DNA of 64,000 nucleotides from Orenia marismortui DSM 5156 (GCF_000379025.1 NZ_KB900618.1:176640-240639), one strand, 5' to 3'. Shown: positions 27,113 through 36,835, counted from the stretch's first letter. The notes: generated by a model from the sequence alone, not told the origin. A program made the numbers and translations.

Positions 27113-28396
27113 ATGAAAGTGGCTATTTTAACGATGTTCAATGGACTTAGTACTACCTATTCTCTAGTAAATGTAGTAGCTGAACAATTAAAAATGCTAC
27201 TTAATAATAACATTAAAACTAAAGTGCTAGTTAGTGAACATTGTCCAGATAATGATCGTTATGGAATCTTTAAAGATGAAAGAATTGAATGGGTTAAGGT
27301 TAGTAATAGTATTGATGGTGAACAGATTCATTGGCATGACTATTCTCAAGCAGAAGGAAAAGTGCATGAAAGCTTCTTCGATGAAGCTGAGGTAATAGCA
27401 GAAGATTTAGTAAATAAATTATCAGATGTAGACTTTTGTATTATGCATGATATCCACTATCAAGGATGGCATTTAATACATAATATAGCTATTAGAAAGG
27501 CACAAGAAAAATTACCTAATCTAAAATTTATTGCTTTCACTCATTCTTTTCCTGCTAATCATCCACCAAAAAAGGATTGGCCTTTATCTGCCAGATACAG
27601 CCCTATGCCTAATACCACCTATGTCTATCCTACTTATTCCGGAATCCCTGCTCTTGCTAAGCAATACGCGGTTCCTGAAGGAAGATGTCGTGTGGTGAAT
27701 AATAGCTTAAATCTCTTAGAAGATATGAGTGAAGAAATTCAACTTATCGCTGAAAATTTTGATATTTTCTCGTCAGATATTTTAATAGTATATCCTGGTA
27801 GATTGACTACTGGCAAAAAGTTTGAAAAGGTTGCTGCTCTTGCAGGAGCCATTAAAACCCAATCTGAACAAGATGTTAAAGTCATCTTCTGTGATTTCAA
27901 ATCTGCCGATATTAAACCAAAGCTTTATAAAAGAATTATAAAAGAGTCAGGTTTTTCTTGTGGTTTAACTGAAGAAGATATCTTATTTACATCTGATATA
28001 GGATATCCTCACGGTATTCCTAGAAAGACAGTTTTAGAATTATTTAGCTTATCTAATCTCTTCATCTGTCCTTCTTATTCAGAATCCTTTGGTTTGACAG
28101 TGCTTGAAGCAGCAAGTAGGGGTAATTTCCTGGTCTTAAATGAAGCTGTGCCGGCATTAGAAGAGCTTGGCAAGAAACTCAATGCTTACTTTATGAGATG
28201 GGATGCAAGAAATTATGGCTTCGATACTTCAGAAAACTATCAACCATCAGAAGAAGCTTATTATCAAGAACACGGAGAGATAATAGTAAATATGATCAGA
28301 CAAAACAATGTACTCTATGCTAAGACTATGGTTAGAAAACGATATAGCCCACAATGGATTTGGAAGAATCAGTTAGAACCACTTTTAGAGAAGTAG
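27113..28396 (+). CDS. GT4-type glycosyltransferase
   Basis: This 427-residue protein has the GT-B fold. The N-terminal half contains HDIHYQGWH and FTHSFPANHPP acceptor-side loops. The C-terminal half has VYPGRLTTGKKFEK (donor side) and SYSESFGLTVLEAASRG, the E-x7-E motif that binds the nucleotide sugar. It is cytoplasmic, with no signal peptide. The ribosome binding site AAAGGAGGAAGG precedes the ATG. With the GT2 enzyme next door and the sulfotransferase and rhamnose genes beyond, it probably builds a surface glycan; donor and acceptor are unknown. Confidence 0.87.
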   Translation: MKVAILTMFNGLSTTYSLVNVVAEQLKMLLNNNIKTKVLVSEHCPDNDRYGIFKDERIEWVKVSNSIDGEQIHWHDYSQAEGKVHESFFDEAEVIAEDLVNKLSDVDFCIMHDIHYQGWHLIHNIAIRKAQEKLPNLKFIAFTHSFPANHPPKKDWPLSARYSPMPNTTYVYPTYSGIPALAKQYAVPEGRCRVVNNSLNLLEDMSEEIQLIAENFDIFSSDILIVYPGRLTTGKKFEKVAALAGAIKTQSEQDVKVIFCDFKSADIKPKLYKRIIKESGFSCGLTEEDILFTSDIGYPHGIPRKTVLELFSLSNLFICPSYSESFGLTVLEAASRGNFLVLNEAVPALEELGKKLNAYFMRWDARNYGFDTSENYQPSEEAYYQEHGEIIVNMIRQNNVLYAKTMVRKRYSPQWIWKNQLEPLLEK

Positions 28397-28403
28397 GTTT
28401 ATA

Positions 28404-28500
28404 TTTTAGGGTACTATTAGTTAGGTTATAGGAGTTAGGGGTAGGTAGTTTTTCCTAATACCTAGCACCTATCTCCCATCTCCAAAACTGCCCTTTTATC
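28404..28500. repeat. Heptad-periodic hairpin element D
   Basis: TATTAGTTAGGTTATAGGAG opposes CCTAATACCTAGCACCTAT and CTCCAAAACTGCC, between the two forward glycosyltransferase genes. Confidence 0.7.
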
Positions 28501-28558
28501 TTACTAAGGAGATAATATATGCATTAAATTGAATTTAAAGAGATAAGGAGGTGTAGAA

Positions 28559-29788
28559 ATGCCTTATTATAGTTTTTTTATCCTATGTTATAACAATTGG
28601 CAAATGTCTAAAGAGGCTATCAATTCTCTAATCAACTCCCTAAATGATAAGCATAAAGAAAGGGGGATTGAATTAATTATTGTTAATAACGGATCAACTG
28701 ATGAAACAGCTAGTGGTATTGAAAAATTAAAAAAATATTATAAAAATAATCCAATTGAAATTATAGCTGTTAATTTAAAAGAAAATATGGGATATCCAGT
28801 AGGTATTAATCTAGGTTTAGCAGAATGTAGAGGAGAAATTATCACAGTCTTAAATAATGATTTGATCTTTCCACCAGGTTGGTTTGATGGATTATCCAAT
28901 ACTACAGAAAAAAATGAAGATATTGGAATGGTTGCTCCATATCTCTCCTATGCCTGTGGTCCTCAGAATGTAGGGGTTAAACTTGATAGTTTTAAAGAAA
29001 TATGCGACTTTTCTAATAAATTCATCAAAAAAAACAGTCAAAAAATCACCTATCCTCTACGTATTATTGGAGCTTGTTATACAATCAAAAGAGAAGTCTA
29101 TGATAAGATTGGCGGTAATGATTTGTGGTTTGGGATTGGAATCTGTGATGATGATGATTTATCACTTAGAATATCACTAGCAGGATATAAATTAGCCATC
29201 ACTGGTAGTTCTTTTGTCTATCATCTAGGAACCATTACTTTCAACCAAGAAGTTCACCACCTTAATTGTGCCTTAGGAGCAAACCACCAGAAGTTTTCAT
29301 TGAAATGGAATTTAAAACCCCATGGGAAATATAAATCTAGAGAAGATATTATTGCTAATCTGGCTTATAATCGAAAAGAGCATTACTTTCCTATAAAAAT
29401 AGAAGAGTTTGCAGAACTAGAGCCTCCCTTAATAGATCAAGTTGAAGATAAAGATAGATTACTATTAATAGCTGATTGGAATAATCCTAGATCACAGTGG
29501 AAAAATACATTAAACTCAGCATTAGAACAGATATCTAACACAGAGAAAATTTATATCTGGATACCGAAGAATTACTTCTTAACTGAACAAGTATCAACAA
29601 AAATAAAAGCAACTATAGAATTAGAACAGATTGAATCTGATTCTATTAAGTTTTTTTATAAAAAACTAAGCCCTTTAGCTTTATTAAAATTTTTGAACTC
29701 CTTTGACTTTATCTTAAGAGTTAATGATGATTTCATTAATCGATATATAGCTTATTTAGCAAGAGAAATATCAATACCACTTATCTAA
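28559..29788 (+). CDS. GT2-family glycosyltransferase
   Basis: This 409-residue protein has an N-terminal GT-A domain. ILCYNNW and IIVNNGSTDETASG mark the nucleotide site, VLNNDLIFPPGW holds the metal-binding region, and FGIGICDDDDLSLRISLAGY is the acceptor-side region, resembling rhamnosyltransferase-type GT2 enzymes. Residues from about 290 onward form an extra domain I do not recognise. An AAGGAGGTG ribosome binding site precedes the ATG. Transfer of rhamnose is attractive given the rfb operon nearby, but it is not shown by the sequence. Confidence 0.85.
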   Translation: MPYYSFFILCYNNWQMSKEAINSLINSLNDKHKERGIELIIVNNGSTDETASGIEKLKKYYKNNPIEIIAVNLKENMGYPVGINLGLAECRGEIITVLNNDLIFPPGWFDGLSNTTEKNEDIGMVAPYLSYACGPQNVGVKLDSFKEICDFSNKFIKKNSQKITYPLRIIGACYTIKREVYDKIGGNDLWFGIGICDDDDLSLRISLAGYKLAITGSSFVYHLGTITFNQEVHHLNCALGANHQKFSLKWNLKPHGKYKSREDIIANLAYNRKEHYFPIKIEEFAELEPPLIDQVEDKDRLLLIADWNNPRSQWKNTLNSALEQISNTEKIYIWIPKNYFLTEQVSTKIKATIELEQIESDSIKFFYKKLSPLALLKFLNSFDFILRVNDDFINRYIAYLAREISIPLI

Positions 29789-29790
29789 TA

Positions 29791-29818
29791 AAAACCATAG
29801 CTTATAAGCTATGGTTTT
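29791..29818. terminator. Bidirectional terminator overlapping the convergent gene end
   Basis: This is a 28-bp perfect palindrome (AAAACCATAGCTTA and complement) with an A-run and a T-run. It includes the stop codon of the reverse gene. Confidence 0.8.
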
Positions 29819-30647
29819 TATCTTTGGATTTTAAAGCCATATATAAACAATAATTATTAACTTTATCAATATCTAAATTTTCTATAGATAGATCATCATA
29901 ATTTCCTGCTTCAAACTGAAACTTAGAAAACATATTATTAGTATGCCAACAATGAATATGAGGATGATTAGCAATTGACTCATCAGAAGCACTACCATAA
30001 TCGAGTTTTCTACCATCAATCTTAAATTCATCTACCAAATGATTAACTGCAAGCTCACAACTATACATAGTTGTTACTCCAGCATACCACCCAGGCCATG
30101 CTCCTTCACTATTTTTAAAATCATGGGTCAATAAATATTCTGCTATTGATACTGCTAAACGAGAAACTTCCCTTAGTAATTTAGCTTTACCATAATGGGT
30201 TGAACCTAGATTATGAACTCCTTGATGTCTAAGTTCAAAATGATTGGCTACCCTTCTAATATTTTCTCTTACCTCATCATTATTTACATAACCACCTTGA
30301 CCTACTGTATATAAGTCAGGATAAAATGAATTCCAAGCTGGGGTTAAGAAAGTATCTGCATCTGTTCTTAAGATAAGATCATATTCATCTAAAAAATCAG
30401 CTTGCTCACCAACTAAACAGCTAATTGAGTTAATAAATCGATAGTTTAAAAATTCCGGTGGATCTCTTAAAATATCATATTCCACCTTAATACAATCCTG
30501 TGGTATCCATCTTAAAGCATCTTCAGTAGCAAATACTACTAAGTCTGTATCTTTACTATTTATATATTTATAAGATTGATACAAAGATCGGAACTGTAAC
30601 TTAAGTGATCTTTTATCTTCAACAAATACAACTACAGCCCTTCGCAA
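29802..30647 (-). CDS. Glycosyltransferase-like protein of unknown family
   Basis: This 281-residue soluble protein contains LILRTDADTFLTPAWNSF, in which DADTF resembles the DxD metal motif of GT-A enzymes. Other notable stretches are the conserved-looking HQGVHNLGSTHYGKA and EGAWPGWYAGVTTMYS, with Trp, Gly and Tyr patterns suggestive of a catalytic cleft. The start is TTG at 30647 behind GGGAGGGC. It sits next to the sulfotransferase on the same strand and between glycan genes. I infer a sugar-transfer role but cannot name the reaction. Confidence 0.6.
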   Translation of the reverse strand: MRRAVVVFVEDKRSLKLQFRSLYQSYKYINSKDTDLVVFATEDALRWIPQDCIKVEYDILRDPPEFLNYRFINSISCLVGEQADFLDEYDLILRTDADTFLTPAWNSFYPDLYTVGQGGYVNNDEVRENIRRVANHFELRHQGVHNLGSTHYGKAKLLREVSRLAVSIAEYLLTHDFKNSEGAWPGWYAGVTTMYSCELAVNHLVDEFKIDGRKLDYGSASDESIANHPHIHCWHTNNMFSKFQFEAGNYDDLSIENLDIDKVNNYCLYMALKSKDKNHSL

Positions 30648-30717
30648 AGTTAGCCCTCCCTTCTTATAAAAATAGTTATCATCTCAACTTCTCTTCTTAC
30701 TTAATAAAATAAATCAC

Positions 30718-31491
30718 CTAGTTATATCCCTCTATATCTTCATAATAATAATCAGCCTTATGCCTTACAACTTTCTCAATCTCTTGACATTCTTGTGCAG
30801 AAAGTTCTAAACGCCATTTATTCAATGATGCTTCTTTAACTCTAGGTCTTGCTAAAGGGATAGATAACTCTAAAAATTCATTGAGTTTATTCAATTCCCT
30901 TTCAGTCTCTACTATAAGATCTCTATAATAAACTACATGTAATTTAGATCCTAAAATATCCTGTAAATATTCTAAACGCTCTTTATGAGCCCTCCATCTC
31001 AAAGCACATTGAGTTGTTATTGATAGATCTTCATATTGTTCTACATTAGATTTATCAATCCCTAAAAACGAATTAGGTACAGGAAAATCACGCCAGTTCT
31101 TATGCCAATAAAGTACTCCTTGATGCTTTAACATACTAGCAACTGTAGCATAAGGATTTCTTTGAATAGCAATAAAAAAAGCTCTTGGGAAAATCTGTGC
31201 TAAATCTTCAGCAAGCCATAGATTTGGGTGACTCTTATCTAAATAATCTTTTGGAAAAGATTTTTTTGCTTCTTCACAATATAACTTAATTAATTTAGGG
31301 AAATTTTCTGCTCTTAAATCTTCATTAAGAGCCATCTTAGTTACCAAATCAAATATAATGGGCTCTTCAATAGTAGCTCTTATATTAGGATGATTTGCTA
31401 AAATGTAAGCAAGCCAATGTGTACCTGATCTACCAGTTCCTAAAATAAAAATCTTTTTATTTCTTATATTCTCATCTTGCAGAATAGTCAT
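30718..31491 (-). CDS. Sulfotransferase family protein
   Basis: This 257-residue protein has a PAPS-dependent sulfotransferase fold. The 5'-phosphosulfate loop GTGRSGTHWLA is at residues 18-28. The 3'-phosphate-binding region is AIQRNPYATVASML, followed by VYYRDLIVETEREL and KWRLELSAQE near the C-terminus. It is cytosolic and would sulfate a carbohydrate or similar acceptor before export. Tandem AAGGAG sequences precede the ATG. It lies upstream of the DxD protein on the same strand, so surface sugars made here may be sulfated. Sulfated glycans are unusual in Firmicutes. Confidence 0.82.
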   Translation of the reverse strand: MTILQDENIRNKKIFILGTGRSGTHWLAYILANHPNIRATIEEPIIFDLVTKMALNEDLRAENFPKLIKLYCEEAKKSFPKDYLDKSHPNLWLAEDLAQIFPRAFFIAIQRNPYATVASMLKHQGVLYWHKNWRDFPVPNSFLGIDKSNVEQYEDLSITTQCALRWRAHKERLEYLQDILGSKLHVVYYRDLIVETERELNKLNEFLELSIPLARPRVKEASLNKWRLELSAQECQEIEKVVRHKADYYYEDIEGYN

Positions 31492-31559
31492 CTCCTTACC
31501 TCTCCTTACTCTTTATAATTTAGTTTTACTCTCCAAACATTTTAAACTCTTAAAAACTC

Positions 31560-31690
31560 TATTATATATCCAAGTAACTAGTAACTAATAACAAATGACA
31601 AGTTAAGTTATTTACTGCTTAGTCTTCACTTGTCACTAGTTACTGAAATGTCGCTTTATCTATAAATTTCATTCTAAAGTGCGATGACTA
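31560..31690. repeat. Heptad-periodic hairpin element E (divergent)
   Basis: The heptads here are of another class (TAACTAG, TAACTAA, TGACAAG), opposed by CTTGTCACTAGTTACTG. The right flank GAAATGTCGCTTTATCTATA and ATTCTAAAGT is the same as in elements B and F. Confidence 0.6.
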
Positions 31691-31740
31691 TATAGATGTC
31701 AAACCCTAAAGTGAAATAAAAACAAAATCAAAAGATAGTT

Positions 31741-32015
31741 AACCACAGATACACACAGATAAAATATAAATTCAAGAAATAATAAAAAACTACACATCTG
31801 AAGAGAAGTATAAAAATTAAAATCTCACCAAGGGTTATTTTAGGCTATGCCAGGTCGAATTATCGGTCAAACCCAAAGAGATAGTTTTTATCGACTGAGT
31901 AATTAGTCTTGAAGTAAATGATTATAAATATACACCAATAAGAGTAGTAAAAAGATAGACTATGAAAAATATTGATTATTTATTAGTGATAATTCGTGTA
32001 GATTAGTGGTAAAAA
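31741..32015. repeat. Dispersed element with CCACAGAT-type inverted ends, copy 2
   Basis: The left end is AACCACAGATACACACAGAT and the right end is TTCGTGTAGATTAGTGGTAA. It compares with 3522-3737. It occupies most of the gap between the sulfotransferase and rfbD; no coding frame is credible inside. Confidence 0.35.
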
Positions 32016-32141
32016 TAATGCTTTCATCTATTCCTCCTTCCTAAGAGATTATAGTATCTTCTTGATAATTTTTATTAATCCAACTAACAAAAATATTAAG
32101 CAATTATAAGACCAATCTATTAATCAAATAAAAATTTCACT

Positions 32142-32978
32142 TTAGCCATTATGCAAATAATCTCTTAAAGCAACCTTCCAATCTCTCATCTGATATCCTA
32201 GTCCCTGTTTTAAAGAATAATTATTTAAAGCAGAATACTTTGGTCTAGTGGCTGCTCTGATAAATTCTTGAGAGCTTACAGCATTTACTTCAATTTCTAT
32301 ATTGCTATACTCGAAAATCTTTTTTGCAAATTGATACCAAGATACTTCTCCTACATTAGTCAGATGATAAGTTCCATATAGTTTACTTCCAATCAATTCT
32401 TTAATGGCTTGAACTAAATCTTTAGTATAGGTAGGAGATCCTATCTGATCATTGACAACAGTTAAAACATCTTCTTCAGTAGATAGCCTTAACATTGTTT
32501 TGACAAAATTATTACCATATTTCCCATATAGCCAAGCAGTTCTAACGATAAAGTACTTATTTACTAAACTCTTCACAAATTCTTCGCCTGCTAACTTGCT
32601 TTTACCATAGATATTAAGTGGGTTAGGGCTATCAAACTCACAATAAGCTTTACCTTTCTTACCATCAAAGATATAGTCACTACTAATATAGATCATTTCA
32701 GCATTAGATTCTTGACAGGCAACTGCTATATTTCTACTTCCATAAGCATTTATCTGATAGGCTAAATCTATATTTATCTCACAAGCATCAGCATCTGTGT
32801 AAGCAGCAGTATGAATTACTAAATCTGGGTTCAAATCAACTATCTTAGCTATGGCTTCTTGAGCAAAAGTAATATCTAGCTCTTTTTTATCCCAAGCATA
32901 AATTTCATAGTCCTCTTCTAAGGATAACTTTAACTCTGTCCCCAGCAAACCACTTCCCCCAGTAATTAAAACTCTCAT
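32142..32978 (-). CDS. rfbD: dTDP-4-dehydrorhamnose reductase
   Basis: This protein of about 278 residues catalyses the last step to dTDP-L-rhamnose using NAD(P)H. Its Rossmann loop is GGSGLLG near the N-terminus. The catalytic YGKSKLAGE contains the Tyr-x3-Lys pair, and STDYIFDGKKG-type sequence (ISSDYIFDGKKGKAY) is typical of RmlD. ATG 32978 is best spaced from AGGTGAG; other in-frame starts lie at 32981 and 32987. It is the last gene of the A-C-B-D cluster, separated from rfbB by 150 nt without an obvious terminator. Confidence 0.93.
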   Translation of the reverse strand: MRVLITGGSGLLGTELKLSLEEDYEIYAWDKKELDITFAQEAIAKIVDLNPDLVIHTAAYTDADACEINIDLAYQINAYGSRNIAVACQESNAEMIYISSDYIFDGKKGKAYCEFDSPNPLNIYGKSKLAGEEFVKSLVNKYFIVRTAWLYGKYGNNFVKTMLRLSTEEDVLTVVNDQIGSPTYTKDLVQAIKELIGSKLYGTYHLTNVGEVSWYQFAKKIFEYSNIEIEVNAVSSQEFIRAATRPKYSALNNYSLKQGLGYQMRDWKVALRDYLHNG

Positions 32979-33128
32979 CATTCTCACCTGCTTAATAATT
33001 TTAAAATTTAAAACAGAATTAAACTCAATTACAGATTAATTAGCACTAATAAATGATCAAAAATCCTTTATACTTTAAAATATTATAAATTAATTCTCAA
33101 ATATTTAAAAATTGTATCTTTCTATCAA

Positions 33129-34211
33129 TTATATTTCTGTCTTTTTAAGATCATTCACACCAAGATTTTTATTCATAATTTTTTCAGGTTGATAAGATCT
33201 TTGATATTCTCCATCTTGAACCCTTCTCCACCAATCTTCATTATCTAAATACCATTGAACAGTCTCTTTAATTCCTGTTTCAAAGCTATATTCTACCTCC
33301 CAATCTAAATCATTTTTAATCTTACTAGCATCAATAGCATACCTGTAGTCATGGCCTAATCTATCGCTGACATAAGTAATCAAAGAATCTGATTTATCAA
33401 GTAACTGTAAAATAATTTTGGTAATTTCAAGATTTGTCCTTTCATTATTAGCACCAATATTATATACTTCTCCACTCTTGCCTTGTTGCAATACTAAATC
33501 TATTGCTTGGCAATGATCTCTAACATAAATCCAATCTCTTATATTCTTACCTTCACCATATATAGGCAATTCTTTATCATCTACAGCATTAGTAACGAAC
33601 AAAGGGATTAACTTTTCTGGAAATTGATATGGGCCATAATTATTAGAGCAACGAGTAATATTTATTGGTAGATTATAAGTTTGATGATATGCCCTAACTA
33701 GCATATCTGCACTTGCCTTGCTTGCAGCATAAGGACTATTAGGAGCTAAGGCAGTTTCTTCACTAAAATATCCTTCACCTTCTAAAGAACCATAAACTTC
33801 ATCAGTTGAAATCTGAAGAAATTTAACCCCTGCTCTATAATTACTGCCATCTACCTTCCAAAACTCTTTAGAAATATCTAATAAATTTTGAGTTCCCAAT
33901 ACATTAGTCTCTATAAAAAGCTGTGGGTCTTTGATAGATTTATCCACATGGGATTCTGCTGCAAAATTTATTAGATAATCTATATTATATTCGGCAAAAA
34001 TATATTCAATCAAATCTCTATTAGCAATGTCACCTTTAATAAATTTAATTTCATTCATAATATATATTAAATTATCAAGGTTACCGGCATAACTAAGCTT
34101 ATCTAATACAATTAGTTTAATATCTTTTCTGGTATTATATTTTTCAAGCATATACTTTACAAAATTGCTACCGATAAATCCCGCACCACCAGTTATTAGA
34201 TAACTCTTCAT
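33129..34211 (-). CDS. rfbB: dTDP-glucose 4,6-dehydratase
   Basis: This 360-residue extended SDR enzyme carries out the second step of dTDP-rhamnose synthesis. TGGAGFIGSN binds NAD, FAAESHVDKSI is the RmlB signature, STDEVYG carries catalytic Thr-Asp-Glu, and YAASKASAD holds Tyr-x3-Lys. It has normal length with a short extra C-terminal tail (PEKIMNKNLGVND). A GGAGGG ribosome binding site precedes the ATG, 36 nt after rfbC. Confidence 0.95.
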   Translation of the reverse strand: MKSYLITGGAGFIGSNFVKYMLEKYNTRKDIKLIVLDKLSYAGNLDNLIYIMNEIKFIKGDIANRDLIEYIFAEYNIDYLINFAAESHVDKSIKDPQLFIETNVLGTQNLLDISKEFWKVDGSNYRAGVKFLQISTDEVYGSLEGEGYFSEETALAPNSPYAASKASADMLVRAYHQTYNLPINITRCSNNYGPYQFPEKLIPLFVTNAVDDKELPIYGEGKNIRDWIYVRDHCQAIDLVLQQGKSGEVYNIGANNERTNLEITKIILQLLDKSDSLITYVSDRLGHDYRYAIDASKIKNDLDWEVEYSFETGIKETVQWYLDNEDWWRRVQDGEYQRSYQPEKIMNKNLGVNDLKKTEI

Positions 34212-34246
34212 TTTACCCTCCTTAATCTAATTAATAATTAGCCATT

Positions 34247-34825
34247 CTAATCATTAGCTTTATATTCTTTAAGTGTAGGTAAGTTCTTATCTTTATCAGA
34301 TAATATTATCTCTCCTTCTTTAATCCCATATTCTTCTAAAGGCCAATCTATAGCTAGATCACGATCATTCCAGATAATCCCTGTAGCATATTCTGGATAA
34401 TAATAATCAGTTGTCTTATACATAAATTCTGCTTCATCACTTAATGCTATTAGCCCATGTGCACATCCTTCAGGTATATAAAGCATCTTTCCCTCTTCCT
34501 CTGATAAAATAATTCCATAATATTCTCCATAACTTTTTGAATCCTCTCTTAAATCAACTATTACATCATAAAAAATTCCCTTTATCACTCGAGCTAATTT
34601 CCCCTGGGGATGTTCAGTCTGAAGATGTAGACCTCTTAAGACTCCCTTCTTAGATTTAATATGATTATCTTGAACAAAGTCGAGCTTTAAGCCAATATTT
34701 TTAAATTCTTTTTTATTGTAAACCTCTGTAAAATTGCCTCTTTGATCTTTAAAATTAATTATTTCTATAAGATATAGCCCTTCTATAAATGTAGTTATCT
34801 TACTAAATTTATCTATTTCTTTCAC
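34247..34825 (-). CDS. rfbC: dTDP-4-dehydrorhamnose 3,5-epimerase
   Basis: This 192-residue cupin-fold epimerase carries out the third step of dTDP-rhamnose synthesis. Family residues include the catalytic His in [20 protein letters not shown], and [21 protein letters not shown] with its second conserved His and Tyr. The GTG start at 34825 follows GGGAG and overlaps the end of rfbA by 17 nt, so the two genes are translationally coupled. Confidence 0.95.
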   Translation of the reverse strand: MKEIDKFSKITTFIEGLYLIEIINFKDQRGNFTEVYNKKEFKNIGLKLDFVQDNHIKSKKGVLRGLHLQTEHPQGKLARVIKGIFYDVIVDLREDSKSYGEYYGIILSEEEGKMLYIPEGCAHGLIALSDEAEFMYKTTDYYYPEYATGIIWNDRDLAIDWPLEEYGIKEGEIILSDKDKNLPTLKEYKAND

Positions 34826-35696
34826 CCCTTTCTCCCTTGCTAATTGACATCAGGTATTTCCCATAGTCGCTTTTAATTAAAGGCTTTGCTAGCTTCTCTA
34901 AGTTATTGTAATCAATATATCCTAACCTATAAGCAATCTCCTCAATAGAAGCTATACAAAATCCCTGTCTTTTTTGAACAGCTGCTACAAAATTAGCAGC
35001 ATCTAAAAGGCCATCATGAGTACCTGTATCCAACCAAGCCATACCTCGGCCAAATAGTTCTACCCTTAGCTTTCCTTCCTCTAAATATAGTCTATTTAAA
35101 GCTGTAATCTCAATCTCTCCCCTAGCTGAAGGCTGTAGTTGTTTAGCTTTGTCTATGACTGTATTATCATAAAAATATAATCCTGGTACTGCATACGATG
35201 ATTTAGGGTGATCAGGTTTCTCTTCTAAGGATAATACCTTCCCCTCTTCATCAAATTCAACAACACCAAATCGACTTGGATCTTTGACATAATAACCAAA
35301 TATAGTTGCTCCACTTTTTAAAGAAGCTGCTTTTTTTAATATTTCGCTAAAACGTTGACCATAAAATAGATTATCTCCTAAGATTAAAGCTACATTATCA
35401 TCTGCTATAAACCCTTCTCCTATAATAAAGGCTTCAGCCAAACCTTTGGGCTCTTTTTGTATCTGGTAGGATAAACACAAACCTATCTGGCTCCCAGCTC
35501 CTAACAACTCTTTAAATACTGGTAAATCTCTGGGAGTAGAAATAATCAATATCTCTCTTATCCCTGCCAACATAAGTACAGATAAGGGATAATAGATCAT
35601 TGGTTTATCATAAACTGGTAAGCTCTGCTTTGATAGAGCCTTGGTCAAAGGATATAACCTAGTTCCTAAACCACCTGCTAATATTATTCCTTTCAT
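34809..35696 (-). CDS. rfbA: Glucose-1-phosphate thymidylyltransferase
   Basis: This 295-residue nucleotidyltransferase makes dTDP-glucose from dTTP and glucose-1-phosphate. The N-terminal [17 protein letters not shown] carries the nucleotide-binding GxGTR and catalytic Lys. [12 protein letters not shown] and ILGDNLFYG follow as RmlA signatures, and [11 protein letters not shown] lies near the end. It is the first gene of rfbACBD. The operon lies directly downstream, on the same strand, of the TTTS-repeat genes, with a hairpin in between. Confidence 0.96.
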   Translation of the reverse strand: MKGIILAGGLGTRLYPLTKALSKQSLPVYDKPMIYYPLSVLMLAGIREILIISTPRDLPVFKELLGAGSQIGLCLSYQIQKEPKGLAEAFIIGEGFIADDNVALILGDNLFYGQRFSEILKKAASLKSGATIFGYYVKDPSRFGVVEFDEEGKVLSLEEKPDHPKSSYAVPGLYFYDNTVIDKAKQLQPSARGEIEITALNRLYLEEGKLRVELFGRGMAWLDTGTHDGLLDAANFVAAVQKRQGFCIASIEEIAYRLGYIDYNNLEKLAKPLIKSDYGKYLMSISKGERGERNR

Positions 35697-35787
35697 TGAC
35701 CCCCTTCCTCCCCTTGTATTAATCTCTTGTTCTGCTATTATATTATTCAGAATAGAAGATACTGTGAATATCTCTTATAGACTAACA

Positions 35788-35828
35788 AAAAAGGTTTCTC
35801 ACCAAATAATTTGGGAAAAACCTTTTTA
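35788..35828 (-). terminator. Terminator between the TTTS gene and rfbA
   Basis: AAAAAAGGTTT and AAAACCTTTTT form the outer stem and CCAAA/TTTGG the inner stem. Leaky termination would let the repeat-protein transcript run into rfbACBD. Confidence 0.7.
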
Positions 35829-35842
35829 GTATAATATTATAA

Positions 35843-36424
35843 TCAAGGACAATCACTAATTATTACTTGGCCATTTGTAACTGATACTAGGCCGCTATTA
35901 TAATCAGCATCTGGACTTCTAAAAATTATCATCTCCAAAGTATCTGGACTATCGGAAAGAGTCAAACTAAAAGTTCTATTTGCTACAAAAGTCCCACTAT
36001 TATTTGGATCGCCGTCATATTCTTGACCTATACCTTGAAGCAATACACCTTCCTCTATACATACCATAGCTGTTATCTGAGTAATTAGAAGATAAATTAT
36101 TCTCTGAGGTACAGTATTATCTTGATCTCTAGCTTGATAAAAACCTAAATCTCCAGTGATTGTTCCTCCACAGTTACAGATTGGATTCTCATCACTTCCT
36201 ATACTAAAAGAGACACTTTCCCAAGGTTGAGCACCAGTTAAATTCCCACCACTTCCCTTGACACAGCATTGTAATGGCGCTTGGGTTGTTGTGCTGGTAG
36301 TACTAGTGGTGCTAGTTGTCGTACTAGTGGTGCTAGTAGTAGTACTAGTTGTTGTACTAGTTGTTGTACTAGTTGTTGTACTAGTTGTTGTACTAGTTGT
36401 TGTACTGGTTGTTGTACTGGTTGT
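35843..36424 (-). pseudogene. C-terminal part of TTTS-repeat protein 1, out of frame
   Basis: This open frame continues the TTTS repeats and then encodes about 155 residues: QAPLQCCVKGSGG, a Cys pair in ICNCGGTITGD, a hydrophobic core (RIIYLLITQITAMVCIEEG) and a beta-rich tail ending VTNGQVIISDCP. It has no start of its own near the repeats. Removing one T from the TTT at 36424-36426 joins it to the N-terminal part in a single 300-residue frame that ends exactly here. It is therefore the C-terminal globular domain of a split gene. I recognise no family for this domain. Confidence 0.7.
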
Positions 36425-36746
36425 TTGTACTTGTAGTAGTACTGGTTGTAGTAGTTGTCTTTTTTTTCTTTTTTACCTTACTAATAGCACAGATACATGA
36501 AATTCGAATAAACATTACTTCTTCACAATTACCATTAACAGGAATCAACTTAACATAACAGTCATCAATTACATCACATATAAAACCTACAGTTCTGCAG
36601 CAACAACTACTTGAATCCCCTATTTCACATTGACCACCAGAAGTAGTTATAATCTCAACTAATCCTCCTAATTCAAGTCTCTTTAATAATCTTATAAAAT
36701 CATCACACTTAGCCTTAGTTCCACAACAAGATTCAATTTGATCCAT
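36393..36746 (-). CDS. TTTS-repeat protein 1, Cys-rich N-terminal part (frameshifted)
   Basis: As read, the 117-residue product has a Cys-rich N-terminal domain of about 95 residues (start MDQIESCCGTKAKC; SCCCRTVGFICDVIDDCYVKL; ISCICAI). A short lysine linker and a few TTTS units follow, then out-of-frame NNQYNNQYNN and a stop. The domain is closely similar to that of the next gene upstream. The pattern of a glycine turn, VGFICDV, YVKLIP and FIRISCICAI looks like a small beta-barrel of five strands. The AGGAGGTG ribosome binding site is excellent, so translation does begin here. Slippage, phase variation or a sequencing error would decide whether the full protein is made. Confidence 0.75.
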   Translation of the reverse strand: MDQIESCCGTKAKCDDFIRLLKRLELGGLVEIITTSGGQCEIGDSSSCCCRTVGFICDVIDDCYVKLIPVNGNCEEVMFIRISCICAISKVKKKKKTTTTTSTTTSTNNQYNNQYNN

Positions 36747-36785
36747 TATTTCACCTCCTCTGTTATAAATAATCTTAATATTGTA

Positions 36786-36831
36786 AACCAGATTCTGCTT
36801 TTGTGATCATTCTTTTCTACAGAATCTGGTT
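36786..36831 (-). terminator. Terminator of TTTS-repeat gene 2
   Basis: AACCAGATTCTG and CAGAATCTGGTT form a 12-bp perfect stem with a 22-nt loop. Confidence 0.65.
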
Positions 36832-36835
36832 ATAA

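Noticed and set aside
35641-35829. Forward frame across the rfbA start
   Set aside because: It overlaps the conserved rfbA N-terminus and a terminator; not supported.
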